64,000 nucleotides of DNA from Rothia nasimurium. Lineage in GTDB: Bacteria; Actinomycetota; Actinomycetes; Actinomycetales; Micrococcaceae. The stretch's first letter is position 1, and each line of letters begins with the position of its first letter. The position numbers and the translations under genes are program-made. Below the pieces are notes generated by a model. It did no database searches. It was not told the DNA's origin and was given only the letters and a program-made list of their open reading frames with translations. Shown piece by piece: positions 46,382-54,599 of this stretch. Location of the stretch: NCBI RefSeq assembly GCF_928381705.1, contig NZ_CAKMSR010000003.1:124001-188000 (forward strand), read 5' to 3'.

Positions 46382-46408
46382 TTAGCACTTACTGTCCTTG
46401 AGTGCTAA
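46382..46408. promoter_or_regulatory. CIRCE operator (HrcA-binding site)
   Basis: TTAGCACTT-N9-GAGTGCTAA matches the consensus TTAGCACTC-N9-GAGTGCTAA with one mismatch. It sits between the divergent hrcA and DUF3097 genes. Confidence 0.95.
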
Positions 46409-46427
46409 GTTACCCATTAACTCTAAT
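46398..46427 (+). promoter_or_regulatory. Candidate rightward promoter overlapping CIRCE
   Basis: TTGAGT (46398-46403), an 18-bp spacer and TCTAAT (46422-46427). The -35 box lies within the 3' arm of CIRCE, so HrcA could repress the DUF3097 gene as well. Confidence 0.4.
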
Positions 46428-46509
46428 ACCACTGAACTAGAATCAGAACTCGGTACGCTGATGGCTAATGCCCCTAGATAGGGCTAGAAAGAGAGTGAGA
46501 GGCAGACAG

Positions 46510-47367
46510 ATGGACTACCGCGATAGCTGGGGCCAGGCAGACCTCAGGCCCCACCGCCCTAGCCTACCGAAGGTGGCCTTGACCCCCGGTATGGTACTGG
46601 AGGACGCTGCCACCGGCTTTGTGGGCGCGGCAGTTACCCTGCGGGCAACGGCGTCCGGGCCGCAGGTGGGTCTTGAAGACCGGATGGGCCGAATCAAGTT
46701 CTTCCCCCTGGGCCCGGGGTTTTTGCTTGAGGGCCGCAGTATTGACCTCATCAAGCCTCAGAAGAAGCCAGCACCTGTGAGTAAGAAGGTTTCCAGATCT
46801 GGGTCAGTAGCTGTGGAAAATGTTCAGGCCCGGACGGCCAGGGCTAGCCGTATCTGGGTAGAGGGTGTTCACGATGCCGAACTGATTGAAAAAGTCTGGG
46901 GTCACGATTTGCGGGTTGAAGGTATTGTAGTCGAGCCCCTGCACGGGGTCGATGACCTTGCTGCTGCAGTGGCTAGCTTTGGCCCGGCTTCCCACCGTAA
47001 GCTCGGAATTCTGGTAGACCACCTGGTGGCAGGTAGTAAGGAAGAACGCTTAGCGCAGGAAGCTATGGAAGTTGCCGGTGCCCGGAATAACGTGCTAATT
47101 GTGGGCCACCCCTTCGTGGATATCTGGCAGGCCGTTAAGCCCCAGGTGCTTGGCTTGCAGGCCTGGCCCGAGGTCCCCCGCGGGGAAGACTGGAAGACCG
47201 GCATACTGCGGCGTTTCGGCCGAGCAGCCGAAACCCCCGAGGACGTCCGCGCTGGCTGGGACTCTATCCTCAAACGAGTCAATAGCTATACCGACCTTGA
47301 AGCCAGTCTCTTAGGGCCGGTGGAACACCTCATCGACTTCGTCACCCTTGACGAGTCAATAGGCTAG
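46510..47367 (+). CDS. DUF3097 family protein
   Basis: 285 residues using the ATG at 46510 (MDYRDSWGQADLRPHRP), preceded by agaggcag; an ATG at 46468 would add 14 residues. No membrane segments. The sequence LDDRxGRIKFFPLGPGF-like part (LEDRMGRIKFFPLGPGFLL) and TARASRIWVEGVHDAELIEKVWG then GILVDHLVAGSKEERL fit DUF3097, a conserved actinobacterial family whose second half resembles a Toprim-like fold. Function is unknown. Divergent from hrcA. Confidence 0.88.
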   Translation: MDYRDSWGQADLRPHRPSLPKVALTPGMVLEDAATGFVGAAVTLRATASGPQVGLEDRMGRIKFFPLGPGFLLEGRSIDLIKPQKKPAPVSKKVSRSGSVAVENVQARTARASRIWVEGVHDAELIEKVWGHDLRVEGIVVEPLHGVDDLAAAVASFGPASHRKLGILVDHLVAGSKEERLAQEAMEVAGARNNVLIVGHPFVDIWQAVKPQVLGLQAWPEVPRGEDWKTGILRRFGRAAETPEDVRAGWDSILKRVNSYTDLEASLLGPVEHLIDFVTLDESIG

Positions 47368-47524
47368 AGCGGTTACAGCCGGTGTGACAAATATCGTCCT
47401 GCTCCCCCGAAAATTCGTAGGCTTGGCGTATACCGTCCCACAGCGGTATTGACTAAAATTGTGTTTGCTGGACTTAAAGCCCACGCATCACTCATTCGCC
47501 TTTCAACCTCAAAGAGAAGAATTC

Positions 47525-47941
47525 TTGAAGACCGCAACTGCACCTTCCTCGACCGCCTACAAGGGGTCATCTGCAACCGCTGCACACCTGTCTGTTAGCG
47601 CAGACCGAAATATCGCAACCGCTGCACATTTTGGGGGCGTGCTAGGTTGTATCCCTGCGGCCGTCATCTACTACCTCTACCGGGGCCGTGGCCCCTTCAC
47701 CGAGCAGGAATCTCGCGAAGCTCTCGACTTCACCCTGCTACCTACGCTGGTTCTGGCTATCTCCATCATGCTGAGCAATATTCCGGCTATCGGTTGGCTC
47801 TTTGGCCTGATTGCTGCTCTGGCCTGGACCTATCTGGCAATCTCAGCCCTGGTCGCTGGCAGCAAGGTCACCCGCGGCAACCCCTATCAGTACAAGGGCA
47901 ACACCCGTCTTTTCAGCAAGCTCACCCGCCGCGGTAAATAG
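47525..47941 (+). CDS. DUF4870 family membrane protein
   Basis: 138 residues from the TTG at 47525 (after aaagagaagaattc); the frame stays open up to another TTG at 47459, so the start is uncertain. After a Ser/Thr/Ala-rich leader come three hydrophobic segments (AAHFGGVLGCIPAAVIYYLY, FTLLPTLVLAISIMLSNI, LFGLIAALAWTYLAISALVA) and a basic tail. FTEQESREALDFTL is the conserved DUF4870 motif. Function unknown. Confidence 0.82.
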   Translation: MKTATAPSSTAYKGSSATAAHLSVSADRNIATAAHFGGVLGCIPAAVIYYLYRGRGPFTEQESREALDFTLLPTLVLAISIMLSNIPAIGWLFGLIAALAWTYLAISALVAGSKVTRGNPYQYKGNTRLFSKLTRRGK

Positions 47942-47959
47942 GCACCCGGGCTTTATCCC

Positions 47960-48001
47960 AAAGGGGGCGGTTTGACTCAGCTGATTCAAACCGCCCCCTT
48001 T
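47960..48001. terminator. Bidirectional terminator between DUF4870 gene and hemW
   Basis: Perfect 16-bp stem (47960-47975 with 47986-48001) with a 10-nt loop; AAA and TTT ends. Confidence 0.88.
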
Positions 48002-48027
48002 AGTTTCCCCTGGCAGGGCAAGAGTAG

Positions 48028-49278
48028 TTAGCTGTCGATATCTGGCAGCAGCTCACGGGTCACCGCATCTCCCAGTAGACGCCCCTGCAGGGTGAGCTGC
48101 ACGCGTCCGCCCGCTCTTGCCTCGGGATCAATCAGACCCTGCCCTTGAAGCCAGTCAAGGGAGGTCTCCACCCGGCCAGTAGCACCGTTGTCCAGCAGAC
48201 GGGAAATCTCCAGACCATCAATGACCCTGACCTGCAGCATGATGTCCTCAAACCGACGGGTCTGCTCCCCTAACACTTCGCGGGCAGCTGCCGGGCTCTG
48301 GCCGGCACGGACCCGGTTGGCATAGGGAACAGGGTGTTTGAGGTTCCACCAGCGGGTGCCGTTGATATGGGAGTGAGCACCGGGGCCAATCCCCCACCAG
48401 TCTTGATTGCGCCAGTAGGCATAGTTATGGCGGGAGCGGCACTCAGGTGACTTGGCATAGTTCGACACCTCATACCAGTGGTAGCCGGCCTCATTGAAGA
48501 TCTGCTCAGCCAGCAGGTACATATCCGCCATCAGGTCTTCGTCGGGCATGGTGTAGTCACCCCGCCGAATCTGGGCAGCTAGCTTGGTACCCTCTTCAAC
48601 AATGAGCGAATAGGCAGAAATATGGTCGGGGGCATACGACACCGCAGCCCGCACCGACTGCTCCCACTGGGCCAGACTCTCCCCCGGTGACCCGTAAATC
48701 AGATCAACCGACACCTGCAGCCCAACCTCTTTGGCCCAGGCAACCACCTTGGGAACATTCGCCGGAGTGTGGGTACGATCAAGCACCTCAAGTACCTCAG
48801 GTACCACCGACTGCATACCGAAGGACACCCGGGTAAAGCCACCGGCCTTCAGCGTCTCAAGGTCCTCACGGGTCACCGAGTCGGGGTTGGCCTCGGTCGT
48901 TACCTCAGCACCCTCTTCTACACCAAACAGCTCAACCGCTTCGCGCAGAATCCTCACAAGGTCAGCTGCCGGCAGCTTGGTGGGGGTTCCCCCACCAAAA
49001 AAGACAGAGTAGAGCGGACGGTCAGCGACACCCGACTCGCGCAAAACCTGCCGGGCAAAGCGCAACTCGGCGATGGCGTCCTCGGCATAGGTACCCAAAC
49101 CCACCCCGTTGCCAAAATCCTCGGTGGCGTAGGTATTGAAGTCGCAGTAGCCACACCGTACCGAGCAAAAGGGCACGTGTACGTAGAGAGAAAAATCGCG
49201 CTCAACGCCGTGGACGGCAGAATCAGCGGGGATTCTGCCGTCCAAAGGGGCCGGAGCGCCCAGGGGCTGGGCTGGCAT
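48028..49278 (-). CDS. hemW: Radical SAM heme chaperone HemW (HemN-like)
   Basis: 416 residues. The radical SAM cluster motif is CSVRCGYCDF (Cys-x3-Cys-x2-Cys), in YVHVPFCSVRCGYCDFNTY. HemW-type proteins insert heme into respiratory enzymes rather than oxidising coproporphyrinogen; they have Cys-Asp-Phe after the motif, as here. SVFFGGGTPTKL and VSFGMQSV are conserved. Its ATG shares a base with the lepA stop codon (TAATG), so the two are cotranslated. Confidence 0.94.
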   Translation of the reverse strand: MPAQPLGAPAPLDGRIPADSAVHGVERDFSLYVHVPFCSVRCGYCDFNTYATEDFGNGVGLGTYAEDAIAELRFARQVLRESGVADRPLYSVFFGGGTPTKLPAADLVRILREAVELFGVEEGAEVTTEANPDSVTREDLETLKAGGFTRVSFGMQSVVPEVLEVLDRTHTPANVPKVVAWAKEVGLQVSVDLIYGSPGESLAQWEQSVRAAVSYAPDHISAYSLIVEEGTKLAAQIRRGDYTMPDEDLMADMYLLAEQIFNEAGYHWYEVSNYAKSPECRSRHNYAYWRNQDWWGIGPGAHSHINGTRWWNLKHPVPYANRVRAGQSPAAAREVLGEQTRRFEDIMLQVRVIDGLEISRLLDNGATGRVETSLDWLQGQGLIDPEARAGGRVQLTLQGRLLGDAVTRELLPDIDS

Positions 49279-51134
49279 TACTTCTTGCCCTTGTCCTTAC
49301 CTTCTTCACCGGAAGACAGGGCTGCGATGAAGGCTTCCTGGGGAACCTCAACACGGCCCACCATCTTCATACGCTTCTTACCTTCCTTCTGCTTCTCCAG
49401 CAGCTTACGCTTACGCGAAATATCGCCACCGTAGCACTTAGAGAGAACGTCCTTACGCATAGCGCGAATATTCTCACGGGCAATAATGCGAGAGCCAATA
49501 GCAGCCTGAATCGGCACCTCGAACTGCTGACGAGGAATCAGTTCACGCAGCTTGCCGGTCATCATCACGCCGTAAGAGTAGGCCTTATCGCGGTGGGTAA
49601 TAGCTGAGAAAGCGTCAACCTTCTCACCCTGCAGCAGAATATCGACCTTGACCAGATCGGCTTCTTCCTCACCGTCAAACTTCCAGTCCAGAGAAGCATA
49701 ACCGCGGGTCTTGGACTTGAGCTGGTCGAAGAAGTCAAAGACAATTTCGGCCAGGGGCAGGCGGTAGCGCAGTTCCACGCGATCCTGGGAAAGGTAGTCC
49801 ATGCCGCCCATGGTGCCGCGGCGGGACTGGCACAGCTCCATAATCGCGCCCACAAACTCGTTCGGGGCAATGATGGTGCAAGCTACCATCGGTTCGCGAA
49901 TGGTAGCGACCTTACCCTCGGGGAACTCGGAGGGGTTAGTCACGCGCTGGGCGGTGCCGTCCTCAGCCACCACATCGTAGATAACGTTGGGGGCAGTAGA
50001 AATCAGGTCGAGGTTGAACTCGCGTTCCAGACGCTCACGCACAATTTCAAGGTGAAGCAGGCCCAGGAAGCCACAACGGAAACCAAAGCCTAGAGCCGCA
50101 GAGGTCTCAGGCTCGTAAATCAGGGCGGCGTCGTTGAGCTGCAGCTTATCGAGGGCGTCACGCAGGGCCGGGTAGTCAGAGCCGTCAATCGGGAAGAGAC
50201 CAGAGAAAACCATGGGCTTGGGGTCTTCGTAGCCACCCAGCTCTTCTGCGGCAGGCTTGTGGGCACCGGTAACGGTATCACCCACGCGGGACAGGCGGAC
50301 GTCCTTCACACCGGTAATCAGGTAGCCCACCTCGCCCACGCCCAGGCCGTCGGTCGGCTTGGGCTCGGGAGAAATCACACCGATTTCCAGCAGGTCGTGC
50401 TCGGCGCCGGTAGACATCATCTTAATCTTCTGGCGGGGTTCCAGTTTGCCGTCCACCACACGAACATAGGTGACCACACCGCGGTAGGAGTCGTAGACAG
50501 AGTCAAAAATCATGGCGCGAGCGGGGGCATCAGCCTGACCCTCGGGCGCGGGCAGTAGCTCAACAATGCGATCCAGCAGCTCGGGCACACCCTCACCGGT
50601 CTTACCCGAAACCCGCAGCACATCCTCAGGCTCAACACCAATCAGGTTAGCCAGTTCCTCGGCATACTTATCGGGCTGGGCAGCCGGAAGGTCAATCTTA
50701 TTGAGCACCGGAATAATGGTCAGGTCATTTTCCATAGCCAGGTAGAGGTTAGCCAGAGTCTGAGCCTCAATACCCTGGGCGGCATCCACCAGCAGTAGCG
50801 CACCCTCACAGGCAGCTAGCGAACGAGAGACCTCATAGGTAAAGTCCACGTGACCGGGAGTGTCAATCATGTTCAGGGCATAGTTGACGCCGTCCACCTC
50901 CCAGGGCATACGAACAGCCTGGGACTTAATAGTGATACCGCGCTCACGCTCGATATCCATGCGGTCAAGGTACTGGGCCTTCATCTCGCGCGGAGTAACC
51001 ACGCCGGTGGCCTGCAGCATGCGGTCAGCCAGGGTGGACTTACCGTGGTCAATATGCGCAATGATGCAGAAGTTACGGATAACGGAAGGGTCAGTGGCCG
51101 CCGGTTTGGGCGGGTTGGTCGCCAAGGGTGACAC
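49278..51134 (-). CDS. lepA: Elongation factor 4 (LepA)
   Basis: 618-residue ribosomal GTPase. G1 [10 protein letters not shown]3 DTPGHVDF, G4 NKIDLP, and the family-specific C-terminal domain ([25 protein letters not shown]) are present. GTG start at 51134, preceded by gaaagga. Actinobacterial lepA-hemW order. Confidence 0.96.
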   Translation of the reverse strand: MSPLATNPPKPAATDPSVIRNFCIIAHIDHGKSTLADRMLQATGVVTPREMKAQYLDRMDIERERGITIKSQAVRMPWEVDGVNYALNMIDTPGHVDFTYEVSRSLAACEGALLLVDAAQGIEAQTLANLYLAMENDLTIIPVLNKIDLPAAQPDKYAEELANLIGVEPEDVLRVSGKTGEGVPELLDRIVELLPAPEGQADAPARAMIFDSVYDSYRGVVTYVRVVDGKLEPRQKIKMMSTGAEHDLLEIGVISPEPKPTDGLGVGEVGYLITGVKDVRLSRVGDTVTGAHKPAAEELGGYEDPKPMVFSGLFPIDGSDYPALRDALDKLQLNDAALIYEPETSAALGFGFRCGFLGLLHLEIVRERLEREFNLDLISTAPNVIYDVVAEDGTAQRVTNPSEFPEGKVATIREPMVACTIIAPNEFVGAIMELCQSRRGTMGGMDYLSQDRVELRYRLPLAEIVFDFFDQLKSKTRGYASLDWKFDGEEEADLVKVDILLQGEKVDAFSAITHRDKAYSYGVMMTGKLRELIPRQQFEVPIQAAIGSRIIARENIRAMRKDVLSKCYGGDISRKRKLLEKQKEGKKRMKMVGRVEVPQEAFIAALSSGEEGKDKGKK

Positions 51135-51277
51135 GTGGGTTGGGTCCTTTCACGACTCTCAGAAAGCTCATGGGAGCCTACCGGGTCTCTGACGGTAGAA
51201 ATCAGTTAACCAGTTTCTCACATTTAGCCGGTGCGTGTCTGCTCGCGCGCCGATGAGCAGCGATTATTGTAGTGACC

Positions 51278-51916
51278 ATGAAGATCAACATGCGAACCAT
51301 CCAGCAGGCACTGAACATCGGCCAGCGCATCTACCGGGAATGGAACAAATACCAGAACCAGAAGAATAAGCAGCAGGGCACCGGTACCCGCCCCTCTGAT
51401 GGCAGGAGCCAGGCAGGCACGCGCACCCGGCAGCATCCGGACGCCGGCAACGGCAATTTTGGTACTTTCGGCTCCGGCAGTAACCAGCAGGCCCCTGCCG
51501 GTCAGTCCACCGGAAGCTGGGAACAGGGCGGCTACCCCGGCGACTACTTCGGCTCGGTAGCCTTTGACTACTCCCCCGCTCTCGACGGCGACGCCGACCC
51601 CGGCGAGGTCGTCTGGGCCTGGGTCCCCTTCGAAGAGGACTACAGCCAGGGCAAGGACCGCCCTGTCCTGGTCATCGGACGTTCCGGTTCCTACCTTCTG
51701 GGACTGATGCTCACCAGCAAGGACCATTCCAACTCCCGCACCGCCGACCCCAACTACCTGGACATTGGTACAGGCGTATGGGACAAGGAAGGGCGCGACT
51801 CCGAAGTCAAACTCAACCGTGTCATCCAGCTCAACCCGAACGGTATCCGCCGTGAAGGAGCCATCATGGACCGGGCAACCTTCGACTTCATCGCCGAGGC
51901 CTACCGCCGTCGCTAA
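51278..51916 (+). CDS. PemK/MazF-like protein with low-complexity N-terminal region, no antitoxin
   Basis: 212 residues by ATG 51278. The first 35 residues are helical and basic, then a Gly/Asn/Gln/Ser-rich linker runs to about residue 95 (GTGTRPSDGRSQAGTR onward). The C-terminal half resembles PemK-type toxins: GEVVWAWVPFEED, KDRPVLVIGRSGSYLLGLMLTSKDH and LNRVIQLNPNGIRREGAIMD. No small antitoxin gene is next to it. Related PemK-like proteins are found beside rpsT and lepA in Micrococcales, so this may be a housekeeping RNase rather than a toxin. A TATTGT at 51265-51270 suggests a near-leaderless start. Confidence 0.75.
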   Translation: MKINMRTIQQALNIGQRIYREWNKYQNQKNKQQGTGTRPSDGRSQAGTRTRQHPDAGNGNFGTFGSGSNQQAPAGQSTGSWEQGGYPGDYFGSVAFDYSPALDGDADPGEVVWAWVPFEEDYSQGKDRPVLVIGRSGSYLLGLMLTSKDHSNSRTADPNYLDIGTGVWDKEGRDSEVKLNRVIQLNPNGIRREGAIMDRATFDFIAEAYRRR

Positions 51917-52242
51917 GAAACTTGCTCACAAGGGGTTACACAGGCTCGCGCTCGCTGCCGACCCTCTCGCTGGTTCGCTTCGCTCACAAGCGATTCACGC
52001 CAGCCCCGAAGCCAGCAGCTTCGCTGCGAGCCTGCTCCACCCAACCTGGCAGGGTCTAAGAAAAATTGTTGCTTATATCTCTGCCCTAAGCTGGGGCGGA
52101 GCTGATAAAGTTAACCCTTGTGTGTCCGATGGTCATCGGGCACTGCTGACTGGTTGCCATAGGCATCCCCACGCCGCTCAGTCGATGACCGGTCAGCGCA
52201 GCCCTCACCGACCAATTAGACAAAAACAGAAAGTTTTTAATC
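51917..52242. other. Non-coding interval before rpsT, rich in inverted repeats
   Basis: No gene seen. The first part (about 51940-52040) has repeated TCGCT-like units and the inverted pair caggctcgc (51941-51949) / gcgagcctg; it is not a tRNA. The second part holds the rpsT leader described separately. Confidence 0.6.
52131..52196 (+). promoter_or_regulatory. Candidate pseudoknot in the rpsT leader
   Basis: GGTCATCG (52131-52138) can pair with CGATGACC (52183-52190), and CTGACTGG (52146-52153) with CCGGTCAG (52189-52196, one G-U). The order A-B-A'-B', with A' and B' sharing two bases, gives a pseudoknot or two competing stems about 45 bp before the rpsT start. S20 is known to control its own synthesis in other bacteria, so an autoregulatory leader is plausible. 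Confidence 0.4.
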
Positions 52243-52506
52243 GTGGCTAACATCAAGTCCCAGAAGAAGCGCATCCTCACCAACGAGAAGGCTCGTCTGC
52301 GCAACAACGCAATCAAGTCAGATCTCAAGACCTCCATCCGTAAGGTCAACGAGGCAGTTGAAGCTCAGAACGTTGAAGCAGCAACTGAAGCTCTTCGTGT
52401 TGCGAACCGCAAGCTGGACAAGGCTGTTTCTAAGGGTGTTCTGCACAAGAAGAACGCAGCTAACAAGAAGTCCGGTCTGACCGTTCTCGTCAACAAGCTT
52501 TCCTAA
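52243..52506 (+). CDS. rpsT: 30S ribosomal protein S20
   Basis: 87-residue basic helical protein, GTG start ([21 protein letters not shown]). Typical S20 with many Lys/Arg and the end [14 protein letters not shown]. It has no strong ribosome site (gaaagttttt), which fits translational control. It stands alone and converges on holA. Confidence 0.97.
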   Translation: MANIKSQKKRILTNEKARLRNNAIKSDLKTSIRKVNEAVEAQNVEAATEALRVANRKLDKAVSKGVLHKKNAANKKSGLTVLVNKLS

Positions 52507-52552
52507 GTTCTATATTCCGGCCCCTCTAGCCGGCGTCTAAGAGCGAAGTGAC

Positions 52553-52590
52553 ACAAGGCCCCGCTCCCTTTCCTGGGAGCGGGGCCTTGT
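52553..52590. terminator. Bidirectional terminator between rpsT and holA
   Basis: Perfect 16-bp stem (52553-52568 with 52575-52590), TTTCCT loop, followed by gctttctt. Confidence 0.88.
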
Positions 52591-52607
52591 GCTTTCTTGC
52601 CCTGTCG

Positions 52608-53615
52608 CTAGTGGTTGCGGGAGGCCTGGGAAATAGCCAGAACGGCTTTTTCTAGGGGGTAGAAAGAGTCAAGATTCTCGCCCTTGAGCTGGGCATCGGT
52701 ATCGGCCAGCAGGGCCAGGACGCGGGCCAGGTCGGCAGGCGCATACCTGCGGGAATCCCGCTGGGCAGCTTCTACCTGCCAGGGAGCCATCTTAAGGTCA
52801 CCCGCCAGCTGGTTGGAGTTACCGCGCACCCCGTGCACTTTGGCAATGTTACGCATGCGGGCAGCCAGAGCACCCAGGATAGGGATAGGGTCGCTCCCGG
52901 TATCGATTGCCTGGCGGAGCAGTTTAATGGCTTCCCTGCTGTTGCCCGCTACCGCAGCATCGCCCACCTTAAAGGCGGTGACCTCGGTGCGGCCGCCAAA
53001 GTAACGGTCGATGGTGTCTACAGTGATGGTACCCGGCTCATCTGCAATGAGCTGGCGGGCAGCCGAGGCTAGTTCTGAGATATCACTGGTTGCTGCCGTG
53101 AGGGCTGCCGCTGCGGGCGGGTCAATAGAGCGCTGGGCTGAGCGGAACTCGTAAATGACGAAGTCCAGCCGGTCGCGTTCATTTTTAAGGGCTTTACACT
53201 CAACCACCGGGTAGGACTTGTTGGCCTTGATGGTATCAATGAGCTTTTTGCCCCTGTTACCTCCTGCGTGGTGCAGTACCACCAGGGTGGAGTCGTGGGG
53301 TGCAGCGGCATAGGCAAGGGCGTCCTGCAGGAAGGCGTCGCTCATGGATGCGACCTGGGTGACCTCAATGATTTTGGGTTCGTCGAAAAGTGAGGGGCTG
53401 GCAAGGACGTCTAGCTGCCCGGCCCGGTAATCTTTGGCCGAAAGGCTGGTGAGTTCGTAGCTGCCGTGGGCCTCTTCAAAGAGCTGGCGGAGCCGCTGGG
53501 TGGCCCGGGAAGCAAAGTATTCTTCGGGGCCGTAGAGCAAAACGAGTGGAGCAAGCGGAACCGATCGCCAGCCGTTATCTGGCCCAGCTGAGCGGGTGCG
53601 GGGTGTGCGTGCCAT
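52608..53615 (-). CDS. holA: DNA polymerase III delta subunit HolA
   Basis: 335-residue clamp-loader subunit. The N-terminal AAA-like domain begins LAPLVLLYGPEEYFASRATQRLRQ (degenerate P-loop, as usual), with SLFDEPKIIEVTQVAS, and the helical collar domain follows (AFKVGDAAVAGNSREAIKLL). The gene lies beside comEC/comEA, the standard actinobacterial arrangement, though a 54-bp gap separates it from the comEC part. Confidence 0.94.
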   Translation of the reverse strand: MARTPRTRSAGPDNGWRSVPLAPLVLLYGPEEYFASRATQRLRQLFEEAHGSYELTSLSAKDYRAGQLDVLASPSLFDEPKIIEVTQVASMSDAFLQDALAYAAAPHDSTLVVLHHAGGNRGKKLIDTIKANKSYPVVECKALKNERDRLDFVIYEFRSAQRSIDPPAAAALTAATSDISELASAARQLIADEPGTITVDTIDRYFGGRTEVTAFKVGDAAVAGNSREAIKLLRQAIDTGSDPIPILGALAARMRNIAKVHGVRGNSNQLAGDLKMAPWQVEAAQRDSRRYAPADLARVLALLADTDAQLKGENLDSFYPLEKAVLAISQASRNH

Positions 53616-53669
53616 GTATCCTCCTTGGGTGCCTTTCTATCTTGTCAGATAAAGCGCTTTTGTGCAGGT

Positions 53670-54599
53670 TTAGCCGGAGGCGGTCACCTCAATCCCCCGG
53701 TCACTGGTGGTCAGCGCCAGATGCCCCGAAAGGTCTGTGCGGGCAGCGGGGATAGAACGTTGGTTCAGGAAGCTGAGAATACTCTCATGCGGGTGCCCAT
53801 AACTGTTGCCTGCTCCCACAGGGATGAGCGCTAGGGAGGGGCTGGCTGCGATGATCAGGTCGGTGCCGCTGCCCGCCGAGCCGTGGTGGGCTATTTTAAG
53901 GACGTCGGCAGGCACCTGCCCTGCCGATTCGGCAAGAAGCCGGTGGGCGGCGTCCGCTTCAAGATCCCCCGTGGTGAGCACGGTCAGCGGCCTCTGGCCG
54001 GTCTCCCTGGCAGGCAGAGACCAGTGGATGACGAGGGAGGAATTGTTGATCCAGCTAGAGGAGCCGGTCGCACCGGGAATTCGCTGGGCCTGCTCCGGGG
54101 GCCAGAGCACCCGGCCCAGGGGCTGACCGGCTGCCTCGTGCTGCCCTGCGGTAACGGACTCTGCTGGGAAGGCCGAGCCCGCAGAAAGCCGATAGGCAGC
54201 TGTTCCTTGCGTAACCGGGGTCTGCTCCCCCTGCCTGCTGTAATGGGGTGACGTCACCAACGTCGGCTGGGCGAAGTCACTTTGAACCCGTTGTAGCGCC
54301 CCATCATGGTCGCTATGGGCATGGGTTATGAGCACAGCTTCCAGCTGGTCTACCCCGGCCCAGTCGAGGCAGGACTTGAGGGCCGAGTAATCGTCGCCGG
54401 TATCAAGAAGGTAGGCCGATCGCTGGCCGGTACGGATGAGGTGGGCGTCCCCTTGGCCTACATCGCAGGTGAGCCACTGCCAGTTATCAGGGGCCCGGTG
54501 TGCAACCGGCCAACGGTCGTGCAGCAGGAAAACCGCTAGACCTATCACGAGCACTAGGAGGGCAAGATCTACGAGGCTTTTGTTTCTCCTGCGGTTCAC
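53670..54599 (-). CDS. Metallo-beta-lactamase part of ComEC (separate protein)
   Basis: 309 residues: one membrane helix (LVDLALLVLVIGLAVFLL), then an MBL domain with WQWLTCDVGQGDAHLIRTG, the metal motif HAHSDHDG (93-100), TGDLEADA and KIAHHGSAGSGTD. This is exactly what follows the membrane channel in single-chain ComEC proteins. Here it starts at its own GTG, overlapping the channel gene's stop codon (GTGA). The DxHxD-type domain in ComEC is thought to degrade the non-transforming DNA strand. Confidence 0.88.
   Translation of the reverse strand: MNRRRNKSLVDLALLVLVIGLAVFLLHDRWPVAHRAPDNWQWLTCDVGQGDAHLIRTGQRSAYLLDTGDDYSALKSCLDWAGVDQLEAVLITHAHSDHDGALQRVQSDFAQPTLVTSPHYSRQGEQTPVTQGTAAYRLSAGSAFPAESVTAGQHEAAGQPLGRVLWPPEQAQRIPGATGSSSWINNSSLVIHWSLPARETGQRPLTVLTTGDLEADAAHRLLAESAGQVPADVLKIAHHGSAGSGTDLIIAASPSLALIPVGAGNSYGHPHESILSFLNQRSIPAARTDLSGHLALTTSDRGIEVTASG

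Noticed and set aside
51940..52040. tRNA gene
   Set aside because: The inverted repeats do not form a cloverleaf and no T-loop GTTCRANNC or CCA end was found.
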